Assembly (NCBI GenBank): GCA_048500255.1
Contig: JASNYH010000009.1
Location: 1 to 64,000, forward strand
Reading direction: 5' to 3'
Length of the DNA: 64,000 bases
Origin: JAMHWF01 sp048500255
GTDB taxonomy: Bacteria > Pseudomonadota > Gammaproteobacteria > Burkholderiales > Burkholderiaceae_C
In this document: piece after piece, positions 45,447-53,975 of the stretch
Numbering within the stretch: the first letter of the stretch is position 1
How the letters are laid out: the number at the start of each line of letters is the position of its first letter
The notes under the pieces: generated by a model
Databases searched by the model: none
The model's input: the letters and a program-made list of their open reading frames with translations, nothing else
What the model was told of the DNA's origin: nothing
Position numbers and translations under genes: made by a program

Positions 45447-47435
45447 ATGCAGTACTTCGTCACCGGCGCGACCGGATTCATCGGCAAACGCCTCGTCAAG
45501 AAGCTGCTCGAGCGGCGCGGATCCGTCATCTATTTCCTTCTGCGCCCCGAGTCCGAGGGCAAGGTCGGCGACCTCCTGGCCTGGTGGGGCGTCGGCAAGG
45601 CGCGCGCCGTGCCGGTCTACGGCGACCTGACGACCCGAAAGCTCGGCGTCGCGTCCGACGACATCAAGCGCCTGAAGGGCCAAGTCGATGCCGTCTACCA
45701 CCTCGCCGCCGTCTACGACTTGTCGGCCGACGAGGAGAGCCAGGTACGCGCCAACATCGACGGCACGCGCAACACGGTCGAGTTCGCGAAGGCGATCGAT
45801 GCCAAGCACTTCCACCATGTCAGCAGCATCGCCGCCGCGGGCCTGTACGAAGGCGTGTTCCGCGAAGACATGTTCGACGAGGCCGAGGGGCTCGACCACC
45901 CCTACTTCATGACAAAGCACGAGAGCGAGAAGATCGTGCGCACCGAGTGCAAGGTCGCGTGGACGGTGTACCGCCCGGCGATGGTCGTCGGCGACTCGCG
46001 CACCGGCGAGATGGACAAGATCGACGGGCCGTACTACTTCTTCAAGCTGATCCAGCGCATGCGGCAGCTGCTGCCGCCGTGGATGCCGTCGATCGGGCTC
46101 GAGGGCGGGCGCGTCAACATCGTGCCGGTCGACTTCGTCGTCGCGGCGCTCGACCACATCAGCCACCTGAAGACGAACCTCGCCCGCAAGTGCTTCCACC
46201 TCGTCGACCCGGTGGGCTATCGCGTCGGCGACGTGCTGGACATCTTCACCAAGGCTGCGCACGCGCCGAAGATGAACCTGTTCGTCAATGCGGCGCTGCT
46301 GAGCTTCATCCCGAGGAGCGTGACGAAGGCGCTGATGGCGATCGCGCCGGTGCGCCGGCTGCGCCGGGCCGTGCTCGCCGACCTCGGCCTGCCCGACGAC
46401 ATCATGACCTTCGTCAACTATCCGACGCGCTTCGACCGGCGCGAGACCGACAAGGCGCTCGCCGGCAGCGGAATCGAATGCCCGAACCTGCGCGACTACG
46501 CCTGGCGGCTGTGGGACTACTGGGAGCGCCACCTCGATCCCGATCTGTTCATCGACCGATCGCTGCGCGGCGCGGTCGGCGGCAAGGTCGTGCTCGTGAC
46601 GGGCGGCTCGTCGGGCATCGGGCTGGCGGCGGCGCACAAGTTCGCCGAAGCCGGCGCGACGACGATCATCTGCGGACGCGATCAGGACAAGCTCGACGCC
46701 GCCTGCGCCGAGGCCAAGGCGCGCGGCCACCGCTTCGTCGCCTATGCCGTCGACATCGCCGACATGGCCGACTGCGACCGCTTCGTCAGGCAGCTGATCG
46801 ACGAGCACGGCGGCGTCGACTTCCTCGTCAACAACGCGGGGCGCTCGATCCGCCGCGGCGTCGAGTCGAGCTGGGACCGCTTCCACGACTACGAGCGCAC
46901 GATGCAGCTCAACTACTTCGGCGCGCTGCGCGTGACGACGGGACTGCTGCCCGGCATGGCGGCGAAGAAAAAGGGTCACGTCGTCAACATCAGCTCGATC
47001 GGCGTGCTGACCAACGCGCCGCGCTTCTCGGCCTACGTGGCGAGCAAGGCGGCGCTCGACGCCTGGACGCGCTGCGCCGCCAGCGAGTTCGCCGACGTCG
47101 GCGTCAGCTTCACGACGATCAACATGCCGCTGGTGCGCACGCCGATGATCGCGCCCACGGCGCTCTACAACAACGTGCCGACGCTGTCGCCCGACGAGGC
47201 CGCCGACATGATCGCGCAGGCCTGCATCCACAAGCCGGTGCGCATCGCGACGCGGCTCGGCGTCGCCGGCGAGATCCTGCACGCCCTCGTGCCGCGCGTC
47301 GCGCAGATCGTGATGAACACGAGCTTCCGCATGTTCCCCGACTCGTCGGCAGCCAAGGGCGAGAAGGGCGCCAAGGCGCAGCTGTCGGCCGAGGCCGTCG
47401 CGCTGCAGCAGATGATGCGCGGCATCCATTTCTGA
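45447..47435 (+). CDS. Two-domain fatty acyl-CoA/ACP reductase (Marinobacter FACoAR-like), fused extended SDR + classical SDR
   Basis: 662 residues. Domain 1 (about 1-375) is an extended SDR: VTGATGFIGKRLVKKLL, AKHFHHVSSIAAAGLYEG, and HPYFMTKHESEK with the YxxxK pair. Domain 2 (about 380-650) is a classical SDR: VTGGSSGIGLAAA, NNAGRSIRRGVESSWDRFHDYERTMQLNYFGA, and SAYVASKAALDAW with a second YxxxK. Length, domain order and conserved pieces up to the C-terminal MMRGI match, from memory, the Marinobacter enzyme that reduces acyl-CoA to fatty alcohol. Substrate here is inferred. GGGAGGAG precedes the ATG. Confidence 0.82.
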   Translation: MQYFVTGATGFIGKRLVKKLLERRGSVIYFLLRPESEGKVGDLLAWWGVGKARAVPVYGDLTTRKLGVASDDIKRLKGQVDAVYHLAAVYDLSADEESQVRANIDGTRNTVEFAKAIDAKHFHHVSSIAAAGLYEGVFREDMFDEAEGLDHPYFMTKHESEKIVRTECKVAWTVYRPAMVVGDSRTGEMDKIDGPYYFFKLIQRMRQLLPPWMPSIGLEGGRVNIVPVDFVVAALDHISHLKTNLARKCFHLVDPVGYRVGDVLDIFTKAAHAPKMNLFVNAALLSFIPRSVTKALMAIAPVRRLRRAVLADLGLPDDIMTFVNYPTRFDRRETDKALAGSGIECPNLRDYAWRLWDYWERHLDPDLFIDRSLRGAVGGKVVLVTGGSSGIGLAAAHKFAEAGATTIICGRDQDKLDAACAEAKARGHRFVAYAVDIADMADCDRFVRQLIDEHGGVDFLVNNAGRSIRRGVESSWDRFHDYERTMQLNYFGALRVTTGLLPGMAAKKKGHVVNISSIGVLTNAPRFSAYVASKAALDAWTRCAASEFADVGVSFTTINMPLVRTPMIAPTALYNNVPTLSPDEAADMIAQACIHKPVRIATRLGVAGEILHALVPRVAQIVMNTSFRMFPDSSAAKGEKGAKAQLSAEAVALQQMMRGIHF

Positions 47436-47450
47436 GCCGCGCCGACGAAT

Positions 47451-47466
47451 GGGCACCGTCGTGCCC
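47451..47466. terminator. Candidate terminator hairpin between convergent genes
   Basis: 6-bp stem GGGCAC/GTGCCC with 4-base loop in the 43-bp gap between the reductase and the transporter gene. Confidence 0.4.
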
Positions 47467-47478
47467 TGCGGCGCCGCG

Positions 47479-48105
47479 TCAGTGCTCGTGCCGGAGCTCG
47501 CCGCGCGCCTGGCGCAGCACCGACAGCGAGGCCCACAGCGCCAGCGACGCCATCAGCGTCGCGACGGCGAGGTCGGGCCAGGCCGTGCCGGTGCCGAACA
47601 CGCCGAGCGCGGCGGCCATCACCGCGACGTTGCCGATGGCGTCGTTGCGCGTGCACAGCCAGATCGAGCGCATGTTGGCGTCGCCGTCGCGCCAGGCATA
47701 GAGTGCGATCGCGACGCCGACGTTGGCCGCCAGTGCCAGCGCGCCGATCGCGCCCATCGTCAGCGGCTCGGGTGGCACGCCGTGCAGCGCTGCCCAGCCG
47801 GCGCGGCCGAGCACGGCAATGCCGAACAGGCCCATCGACGCCGCCTTGACGAGCGCGGCGCGTGCGCGCCACCCGAGCGACAGGCTCAGCACAGCGAGGC
47901 TCAGCCCGTAGTTGGCGGCGTCGCCGGCGAAGTCGACGGCGTCGGCGAGCAGCGACACCGATCCCGAGGCCAGCCCGCCGGCGACCTCGATCGCGAACAT
48001 CGCGGCATTGACGACGAGGGCGGCCCACAGCACGCGGCGGTAGCGCGGATCGCGCGATCCGTTGTCGGCGGCGGCGGCGTCGTGGTGGCAGCAGTGGGCG
48101 GACAT
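47479..48105 (-). CDS. Cation diffusion facilitator-like transporter (short form)
   Basis: 208 residues. The N-terminus MSAHCCHHDAAAA offers Cys/His metal ligands. Five to six membrane helices follow with SVSLLADAVDFAGDAANYGLSL and WLCTRNDAIGNVAVM, positions equivalent to the CDF metal site; here DxxxD and DxxxN-like rather than HxxxD. The usual cytoplasmic C-terminal domain is absent. I recall this short form as a known group in Burkholderiales. Predicted metal export (Co, Zn, Cd or Pb), under control of the divergent MerR regulator. Confidence 0.82.
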   Translation of the reverse strand: MSAHCCHHDAAAADNGSRDPRYRRVLWAALVVNAAMFAIEVAGGLASGSVSLLADAVDFAGDAANYGLSLAVLSLSLGWRARAALVKAASMGLFGIAVLGRAGWAALHGVPPEPLTMGAIGALALAANVGVAIALYAWRDGDANMRSIWLCTRNDAIGNVAVMAAALGVFGTGTAWPDLAVATLMASLALWASLSVLRQARGELRHEH

Positions 48106-48138
48106 CGGAGGCGGCTTCCGGTTGCGAGCGGTGCGGCC

Positions 48139-48169
48139 ATTGGAAACCCCGGAGCGGCTACGGAGTCAA
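48139..48169 (-). promoter_or_regulatory. MerR-type promoter/operator of the CDF transporter
   Basis: On the minus strand, TTGACT (48169-48164) and TCCAAT (48144-48139) are 19 bp apart, the stretched spacing typical of MerR activators. Between them lies a dyad: ACCCCGGAGC (48146-48155), one centre base, GCTACGGAGT (48157-48166), 8 of 10 positions symmetric. Confidence 0.75.
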
Positions 48170-48228
48170 GCCGCTACAGTGAGCAGGGCTACGGCATGTG
48201 ATTCGACGAAATCGACGAAAGGCGTGCG

Positions 48229-48663
48229 ATGCGCATCGGCGAACTGGCGCAGGCGGCGGGGCTCGACGTCGAGACCGTGCGCTACTGGGAGAAGGCGGGA
48301 CTGCTGCCGCCGCCGGCGCGGCGCGACAACAACTACCGGCGCTACGGCGACGCGGCGCTGCACCGGCTGCGCTTCATCCGCAACTGCCGCGCGCTCGACA
48401 TGAGCCTGGATGAAGTGCGCACGCTGCTCGGTTTCATCGACCGGCCGGGCAGCGATTGCTCGCCCGTCGACGCTCTCTTCGCCGAACACCTCGGCCACGT
48501 GCGCGAGCGCATCCGAGGGCTGCGCCAGCTCGAAAAGCAGCTGGTGCTGCTGCAGCAGGCCTGCGGCCACGCCGAGCCGCACGCCGCCTGCGGCATCGTG
48601 CTCGCGCTCGGCGCGCCCGATGCGCGGCCGGCCAAGGCGGCGCGCGGCGTGCACAGCCGCTGA
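48229..48663 (+). CDS. MerR-family metal-responsive regulator (CadR/PbrR type)
   Basis: 144 residues. N-terminal winged helix (MRIGELAQAAGLDVETVRYWEKAGLL), then a long dimerisation helix. Metal-site cysteines fit the Cd/Pb group: DCSPVDAL near residue 84 and the C-terminal loop QACGHAEPHAACGIV with two Cys and two His. It is divergent from the CDF transporter gene with the operator between them, so it most likely activates that gene when metal is present. Whether the signal is Cd, Pb, Zn or Co cannot be read. Confidence 0.88.
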   Translation: MRIGELAQAAGLDVETVRYWEKAGLLPPPARRDNNYRRYGDAALHRLRFIRNCRALDMSLDEVRTLLGFIDRPGSDCSPVDALFAEHLGHVRERIRGLRQLEKQLVLLQQACGHAEPHAACGIVLALGAPDARPAKAARGVHSR

Positions 48664-48678
48664 GGAAGGCGGCGCCCG

Positions 48679-48957
48679 CTACTTCGCCGGCTCGATCGCC
48701 GTCACCGTGTACTGGCCGCCGACCTTGCCGGCGGCGAAGCGCACCTTGTCGCCGGGCTTGATGCGCGCCAGCGCCGCCGGGTCGGCGACACGGTACGACA
48801 TCGTCATCGCCGGCATGTCGAGCGCCTTGATCGCGCCGTGCTTGAGCGTGACCTTGCCGGCCGGAGCATCGACCTTCTGCACCTCGCCGTCGACCATCTG
48901 CGCCTGCGCGTGCGTGCCGGCCAGCAGCGCCGCGGCGGCGATGATCCAGTGTTTCAT
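48679..48957 (-). CDS. CusF-like periplasmic copper-binding protein
   Basis: 92 residues: signal peptide (IIAAAALLAGTHAQA), then the CusF fold with VDGEVQKVDAPAGKVTLKHGAIKALDMPAMTMSYRV. The His and the MPAMTM Met pair match the Cu(I)/Ag(I) ligands of CusF. The aromatic that caps copper in CusF is not evident. It probably carries copper in the periplasm to an exporter encoded elsewhere. Convergent with the MerR gene, 15 bp apart. Confidence 0.85.
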   Translation of the reverse strand: MKHWIIAAAALLAGTHAQAQMVDGEVQKVDAPAGKVTLKHGAIKALDMPAMTMSYRVADPAALARIKPGDKVRFAAGKVGGQYTVTAIEPAK

Positions 48958-49038
48958 CCCTCGTCCTTTCGGGGCGTACCGCGTTGAACTTCGCGCGGCG
49001 CGCATACTCCATGTTGCAGTTCTACACGAGCCGATGTC

Positions 49039-49500
49039 ATGGTGAAACGAAGAGGGTTGATGCTGGCGGCGCTCGCCGGCCTGACGATCGCGCGCGGCGC
49101 CGTCGCGCAGGGCGCGAAGCCGCTGGTCGAGGTCTGGAAGTCGCCGACCTGCGGCTGCTGCAAGGACTGGATCGCGCACCTGCAGGCCGAGGGCTTTACC
49201 GTGCGCACGCACGACGACGGCAACGACGAGGCGCGCAAGCGCCTGGGCATGCCGCTGCGCTACGGCTCGTGTCACACGGCGCAGGTCGGCGGCTATGCGA
49301 TCGAGGGCCACGTGCCGGCGCGCGAGATCCGCCGGCTGCTGAATGAAAAGCCCGCGGCCGTCGTCGGCCTGGCCGTGCCGGCGATGCCCGTCGGCTCGCC
49401 CGGCATGGACGGTCCCGAATACGGCGGCCGCAAGGATCCCTACGACGTGCTGCTGGTGCGCGCCGGCGGCGCGGCATCGGTCTATCGGTCGTATCGCTGA
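49039..49500 (+). CDS. DUF411 metal-binding family protein
   Basis: 153 residues with signal peptide (LMLAALAGLTIARGAVAQ). VEVWKSPTCGCCKDWIAHL contains a CGCC motif as in thioredoxin-like metal proteins; LRYGSCHTAQVGGYAIEGHVPAREI and VPAMPVGSPGMD complete the DUF411 signature. Members occur in copper-resistance clusters, as here next to a CusF-like gene on the opposite strand (81-bp divergent gap). Exact role unknown. Confidence 0.85.
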   Translation: MVKRRGLMLAALAGLTIARGAVAQGAKPLVEVWKSPTCGCCKDWIAHLQAEGFTVRTHDDGNDEARKRLGMPLRYGSCHTAQVGGYAIEGHVPAREIRRLLNEKPAAVVGLAVPAMPVGSPGMDGPEYGGRKDPYDVLLVRAGGAASVYRSYR

Positions 49501-49536
49501 GCGCGGTGGCGCGCGCAGCGCACGGCGCGCAGTTCC

Positions 49537-49542
49537 TACAAT
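49537..49542 (+). promoter_or_regulatory. -10 box before argB
   Basis: TACAAT, 30 bases before the argB ATG; ordinary leader length. Confidence 0.45.
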
Positions 49543-49572
49543 GCGGGCCGCAACTCCCCGAGCCCGCCCGCC

Positions 49573-50493
49573 ATGCCCACCGAACCGCCCGTCGCCCCGT
49601 CCGCCGACCGTCTGGCCTCGATCGCACCGCGCGACAAGGCCGAGATCCTCGCCGAGGCGCTGCCCTACATCCGAAGGTTCCACGGCAGGACGATCGTCAT
49701 CAAGTACGGCGGCAACGCGATGACGGACCCGGCGCTGCAGCAGGACTTCGCCGAGGACGTCGTGCTGCTCAAGCTGGTCGGCATGAACCCCGTCGTCGTG
49801 CACGGCGGCGGCCCGCAGATCGACGAGGCGCTGGCCAAGGTCGGAAAGAAGGGCACCTTCATCCAGGGTATGCGCGTCACCGACGAGGAGACGATGGAAG
49901 TCGTCGAATGGGTGCTCGCCGGCCAGGTGCAGCAGGACATCGTCGGCCTGATCAACGTGGCCGGCGGCAAGGCCGTCGGCCTGACGGGCCGCGACGGCGG
50001 CCTGATCCGCGCACGCAAGCTCAAGATGCTCGACAAGGACGATCCGTCGAAGGAGCACGACATGGGCGCCGTCGGCGAAATCGAGTCGATCGACCCGTCG
50101 GTCGTCAAGGCGTTGCAGGACGACCAGTTCATCCCCGTCATCTCGCCGCTGGGCTTCGGCGCGCACAACGAGAACTACAACATCAATGCCGACGTCGTCG
50201 CCGGCAAGCTCGCCGAGGTGCTGCGCGCCGAGAAGCTGATGCTGCTGACCAACACGCCCGGCGTGCTCGACAAGATGGGCCGGTTGCTGACCAACCTGTC
50301 GGCGCGCGAGATCGACGAGTTGTTCGCCGACGGCACGATCTCCGGCGGCATGCTGCCCAAGATCGCGTCGGCGCTCGACGCGGCCAAGAACGGCGTCAAC
50401 GCGGTGCACATCATCGACGGCCGCGTGCCGCACGCCATGCTGCTCGAGGTGCTGACCGACCAGGCCTACGGCACGATGATCCGCTCGCACTGA
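49573..50493 (+). CDS. argB: Acetylglutamate kinase
   Basis: Second step of arginine synthesis. 306 residues: TIVIKYGGNAMTD (ATP site), VVVHGGGPQIDEAL (substrate loop), GLTGRDGGLIRA, NINADVVAGKLAE, LTNTPGV, SGGMLPKIASAL. N-terminal extension of about 30 residues, normal for this order. First of argB-nucleotidase-slmA, an order I recall from other Burkholderiales. Confidence 0.96.
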   Translation: MPTEPPVAPSADRLASIAPRDKAEILAEALPYIRRFHGRTIVIKYGGNAMTDPALQQDFAEDVVLLKLVGMNPVVVHGGGPQIDEALAKVGKKGTFIQGMRVTDEETMEVVEWVLAGQVQQDIVGLINVAGGKAVGLTGRDGGLIRARKLKMLDKDDPSKEHDMGAVGEIESIDPSVVKALQDDQFIPVISPLGFGAHNENYNINADVVAGKLAEVLRAEKLMLLTNTPGVLDKMGRLLTNLSAREIDELFADGTISGGMLPKIASALDAAKNGVNAVHIIDGRVPHAMLLEVLTDQAYGTMIRSH

Positions 50494-50505
50494 GCGTCTG
50501 TCTTC

Positions 50506-51195
50506 GTGGCGATCTCGTCCCGTACCGTCTGGTTCTTCGACCTCGACAACACGCTGCACGACGCGTCGCGGGCCGTGTTCGGCCGGCTCGACGTCGCGAT
50601 CACCGACTACATCGTGCGCGAGCTCGCGCTCGAGCGTGACGCCGCCGATGCGCTGCGCCTGCACTACTGGCGCCGCTACGGCGCGACGCTGCTCGGCCTG
50701 GAGCGCCACCACGCCGTGCGTGCCGCGCACTACCTCGAGGACACGCACCGCCTCGAGGGGCTCGAGGCCGGCCTGCGCGCCAGCCGCCACGACCGCGCGG
50801 CGCTGGCGCGCCTGCCGGGGCGCAAGTTCGTGCTGACGAATGCGCCGGCGCGCTACGCCGAGCGCGTGCTCGACCACCTGCGCATGGCTCAGCATTTCGA
50901 GGCCGTGATCTCGATCGAGGGCATGCGCATGTTCGGCGCGCTGCGCCCCAAGCCCGACGCTCGCATGCTGCGCTACGTGCTGGCGCGGCTCAAGCTGCCT
51001 GCCGCGCGCTGCGTGCTCGTCGAGGACACGCTCGCGCACCAGCGCGCCGCGCGTCGCGTCGGCATGCGCGCCGTGTGGATGCAGGCCTACCTGAAAGGCC
51101 CGCGCCAAGGGCCGGAAGTTGGCGTTCACCCTGCCCGCAGGCCAGCCTACGTGTATGCGAGAATCGATTCGCTCCACGCTCTGAGAAGGCTGTGA
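50506..51195 (+). CDS. HAD-family pyrimidine 5'-nucleotidase-like hydrolase
   Basis: 229 residues, GTG start 12 bases after argB. TVWFFDLDNTLHD is HAD motif I with the nucleophile Asp; KFVLTNAP is motif II; RPKPDARML and CVLVEDTLAHQRAARRVG give the Lys and the acidic motif IV. The cap (helical, about 20-90) matches the SDT1/pyrimidine nucleotidase branch. Its stop overlaps the slmA start. Confidence 0.86.
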   Translation: MAISSRTVWFFDLDNTLHDASRAVFGRLDVAITDYIVRELALERDAADALRLHYWRRYGATLLGLERHHAVRAAHYLEDTHRLEGLEAGLRASRHDRAALARLPGRKFVLTNAPARYAERVLDHLRMAQHFEAVISIEGMRMFGALRPKPDARMLRYVLARLKLPAARCVLVEDTLAHQRAARRVGMRAVWMQAYLKGPRQGPEVGVHPARRPAYVYARIDSLHALRRL

Positions 51196-51866
51196 TGTCC
51201 ACCGACGCGACCCCTTCCGACGAAGCCGCTCCGACGGCCGATGCCGTCGAACCGCCTGCCGCACCGGCGAGCCCTGTCGCCGGGCGCAAGCGCCCCAAGC
51301 CCGGCGAGCGCCGCGTGCAGATCCTGCAGACGCTGGCGACGATGCTCGAGCAGCCGGGCGCCGAGCGCATCACGACGGCGGCGCTGGCGGCGCGCCTGGA
51401 GGTGAGCGAGGCGGCGCTGTATCGCCACTTCGCGAGCAAGGCGCAGATGTTCGAGGGGCTGATCGATTTCATCGAGCAGAGTGTGTTCACCCTCGTCAAC
51501 CAGATCGCCGAGCGCGAGCCGTCGGGCACGGCGCAGGCGCAGAAGATCCTGACGGTGCTGCTGCAGTTCTGCGACAAGAATCCCGGCATGACGCGCGTGA
51601 TGGTCGGCGACGCGCTCGTCTTCGAGAACGAGCGGCTGCTCGTGCGCATGAACCAGTTCTTCGACCGCATCGAGTCGCAGCTGCGCCAGAGCCTGCGCCT
51701 GGCCGCCGAGGCCGCCGGCTCGACCACGCCCACGGTCGACGCCAACGCGCAGGCCTCGGTACTGACGGGCTTTGCCGTCGGGCGCCTGCAGCGCTATGCG
51801 CGCTCGGGCTTCAAGCGCAGCCCGACGGAACACCTGGAGGCGGCGCTGCGGCTGCTCGTCGGCTGA
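51195..51866 (+). CDS. slmA: Nucleoid occlusion factor SlmA (TetR family)
   Basis: 223 residues. A disordered Ala/Pro-rich N-terminus (about 1-32), then KRPKPGERRVQILQTLATMLEQPGAERITTAALAARLEVSEAALYRHFASKAQMFEGLIDFIEQSVF, the SlmA-type helix-turn-helix, and a ligand-like all-helical domain with the conserved MVGDALVFENERL. Binds DNA and FtsZ to stop Z rings over the chromosome. Its target, the FtsZ tail, is intact at 33590-33625. Overlaps the previous gene by one base. Confidence 0.92.
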   Translation: MSTDATPSDEAAPTADAVEPPAAPASPVAGRKRPKPGERRVQILQTLATMLEQPGAERITTAALAARLEVSEAALYRHFASKAQMFEGLIDFIEQSVFTLVNQIAEREPSGTAQAQKILTVLLQFCDKNPGMTRVMVGDALVFENERLLVRMNQFFDRIESQLRQSLRLAAEAAGSTTPTVDANAQASVLTGFAVGRLQRYARSGFKRSPTEHLEAALRLLVG

Positions 51867-51882
51867 AGGCGCCGGCGGCCCG

Positions 51883-52764
51883 ATGACGAACCCCGACGGC
51901 CACCCGCTGGCCCCGCTGATCGCGCGCGCCGAGGCGCTGATGACGCGCCTCGAAGCCGTGCTGCCGCATCCGCTGACGGCGCCTGACTGGGGCGCGTCGA
52001 CGGCGTTGCGCTACCGCAAGCGCGGCGGCGCGGGCGTGCTCGAGCCGGTGCGCCACGTGGCGACGATCCGCCTGGCCGACTTGCGCGAGATCGACGCGCA
52101 GAAGGAGCGCCTGGTGCGCAACACGGCGCAGTTCGTCGCCGGACAGCGCGCCAACAATGTGCTGCTGACGGGCGCGCGCGGCACCGGAAAGTCGTCGCTC
52201 ATCAAGGCCTGCCTCAACGAGTTCGCGCCGCGTGGACTGCGCCTGATCGAGGTCGACAAGGCCGACATGGTCGACCTGCCCGATCTCGTCGATCTCGTCG
52301 CCGAGCGGCCCGAGCGCTTTCTCGTGTTCTGCGACGACCTGAGCTTCGACGAGGGCGAGCCGGGCTACAAGGCGCTGAAGTCGGTGCTCGACGGATCGGT
52401 CGCGCAGGCCGGCGACAACGTGCTGATCTGCGCCACGAGCAACCGCCGCCACCTGCTGCCCGAGTACATGAAGGACAACCTCACGTACACGCACACCGAC
52501 GACGGCGAGGTCCATCCCGGCGAAGTGATCGAGGAGAAGATTTCGCTGTCGGAGCGCTTCGGCCTCTGGGTCAGCTTCTATCCGTTCAGCCAGGACGAGT
52601 ACCTCGCCATCGTCGCGCAGTGGCTGCGCAACTTCGGCGTCGCCGAGGCCGACATCGACGAGGCGCGCGGCGAGGCGCTGATCTGGGCGCTGGAGCGCGG
52701 CTCGCGCTCGGGCCGCGTCGCGATGCAGTTCGCGCGCGACTGGTCGGCGCGGCACTCGACGTGA
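51883..52764 (+). CDS. DUF815 AAA-type ATPase
   Basis: 293 residues. NVLLTGARGTGKSSLIKA is Walker A, RFLVFCDDLSFDEGEPGYKALKSVLDGS holds Walker B, and ICATSNRRHLLPE is sensor-1-like. The DUF815 family has no firm function. It lies 16 bp after slmA and shares GTGA with the NUDIX gene, so the three may be co-transcribed. The ATG at 51883 fits family length. Confidence 0.88.
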   Translation: MTNPDGHPLAPLIARAEALMTRLEAVLPHPLTAPDWGASTALRYRKRGGAGVLEPVRHVATIRLADLREIDAQKERLVRNTAQFVAGQRANNVLLTGARGTGKSSLIKACLNEFAPRGLRLIEVDKADMVDLPDLVDLVAERPERFLVFCDDLSFDEGEPGYKALKSVLDGSVAQAGDNVLICATSNRRHLLPEYMKDNLTYTHTDDGEVHPGEVIEEKISLSERFGLWVSFYPFSQDEYLAIVAQWLRNFGVAEADIDEARGEALIWALERGSRSGRVAMQFARDWSARHST

Positions 52765-53210
52765 CGACCGGCGCCGATCGCGAGCCCGTCGACGTGGCGG
52801 TGGGCGTGCTCGTCGAGCGCGACGCGGCCGGCCGCGAGGGGCGCTTCCTGCTCACGTCGCGCCCCGACGGCAAGGTCTACGCCGGGTACTGGGAGTTTCC
52901 GGGCGGCAAGCTCGAGCCGGGCGAGAGTGTCGAGCAGGCGCTGCGCCGCGAGCTGCACGAGGAGCTGGGCATCACGATCGGTGCGGCGCATCCCTGGCAG
53001 GTCGAGCTCGTCGACTATCCGCACGCCCTCGTGCGACTGCACTTCTGCAAGGTGTACGAGTGGCGCGGCGACTTCGAGATGCGCGAGGGCCAGGCCATGG
53101 CCTGGCAGGCGCTGCCGGTCGACGTGGCGCCGGTGCTGCCGGGCACGGTGCCGGTGCTGCAATGGTTTGCCCGCGAGCGCGGATTCCCGGGGCCGACGCA
53201 CCGCGAGTGA
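52761..53210 (+). CDS. NUDIX hydrolase, MutT-like (8-oxo-dGTP diphosphatase type)
   Basis: 149 residues; GTG start overlapping the previous stop (GTGA). The NUDIX box is GGKLEPGESVEQALRRELHEELGI (about residues 51-74), preceded by FLLTSRPDGKVYAGYWEFPGG, close to MutT. Expected to clear oxidised nucleotides. Unlike in many relatives, no thiamine-phosphate domain is attached. Confidence 0.88.
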   Translation: MTTGADREPVDVAVGVLVERDAAGREGRFLLTSRPDGKVYAGYWEFPGGKLEPGESVEQALRRELHEELGITIGAAHPWQVELVDYPHALVRLHFCKVYEWRGDFEMREGQAMAWQALPVDVAPVLPGTVPVLQWFARERGFPGPTHRE

Positions 53211-53214
53211 TTGC

Positions 53215-53220
53215 TACACT
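53215..53220 (+). promoter_or_regulatory. -10 box of hisI, probable leaderless start
   Basis: TACACT, 6 bases before the hisI ATG at 53227; no ribosome-binding site. Confidence 0.45.
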
Positions 53221-53226
53221 GGTCCG

Positions 53227-53616
53227 ATGAACTGGCTCGACGCCGTCAACTGGGACGCCGCCGGCCTCGTGCCGGTGATCGCGCAGGAGGTCGGCAGCAA
53301 CGACGTGCTGATGTTCGCGTTCATGAACCGCGAGGCGCTGGCGCGCACCGCCGAGCTGGGCGAGGCCGTCTACTGGAGCCGCTCGCGCAACCGGTTGTGG
53401 CACAAGGGTGAGGAGTCGGGCCACGTGCAGCGGGTGCGCGAGATGCGGCTCGACTGCGACAACGACGTCGTGCTGCTCAAGGTGGAGCAACTCGGCCACG
53501 AGCCCGGCATCGCCTGCCACACCGGCCGGCATTCGTGCTTCTTCCAGCTCTGGCGCGACGGCGCCTGGCAGGCCGTCGATCCGGTCTTGAAAGATCCCGA
53601 GCGCATCTACAAATGA
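53227..53616 (+). CDS. hisI: Phosphoribosyl-AMP cyclohydrolase
   Basis: Third step of histidine synthesis. 129 residues: VLMFAFMNREAL, AVYWSRSRNRLWHKGEESGH, DCDNDVVLLKVEQ (Mg/Zn Asp and Cys) and ACHTGRHSCFF (zinc Cys). The monofunctional form; the pyrophosphatase is the separate next gene. ATGA overlap with hisE. The rest of the his operon is not in the window. Confidence 0.96.
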   Translation: MNWLDAVNWDAAGLVPVIAQEVGSNDVLMFAFMNREALARTAELGEAVYWSRSRNRLWHKGEESGHVQRVREMRLDCDNDVVLLKVEQLGHEPGIACHTGRHSCFFQLWRDGAWQAVDPVLKDPERIYK

Positions 53617-53975
53617 ACTCCGAACGTGCCACGTCGCAGGACGTGCTGGCCCGCCTGGCCGAGGTGATCGCGTCGCGCCGCGACGGCGATCCCGACACGA
53701 GCTACGTCGCACGCCTGTTCGCCAAGGGCGGCGACGCGATGCTCAAGAAGGTCGGCGAGGAGGCGACGGAAGTCGTGATGGCAGCCAAGGACGGCGACGC
53801 GACACGCCTGACGGCCGAGGTCGCCGACCTGTGGTTCCACACGATGATCGTGCTGGCACACCACGGTCTGGCGCCGGCCGACGTGCTGGCCGAACTGCAG
53901 CGCCGCGAGGGACTGTCGGGGCTGCAGGAGTTTGCGTCGCGCAAGGCGCGGCAGCGCGAAGGAGGCGAAGCATGA
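53613..53975 (+). CDS. hisE: Phosphoribosyl-ATP pyrophosphatase
   Basis: Second step of histidine synthesis. 120 residues of the MazG-like fold: SYVARLFAKGGDAMLKKVGEEATEVVMAAKDGD (metal-binding EExxE region) and EVADLWFHTMIVLAHHGL. ATGA overlap with hisI at its start and with the DUF4870 gene at its end. Confidence 0.95.
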   Translation: MNSERATSQDVLARLAEVIASRRDGDPDTSYVARLFAKGGDAMLKKVGEEATEVVMAAKDGDATRLTAEVADLWFHTMIVLAHHGLAPADVLAELQRREGLSGLQEFASRKARQREGGEA

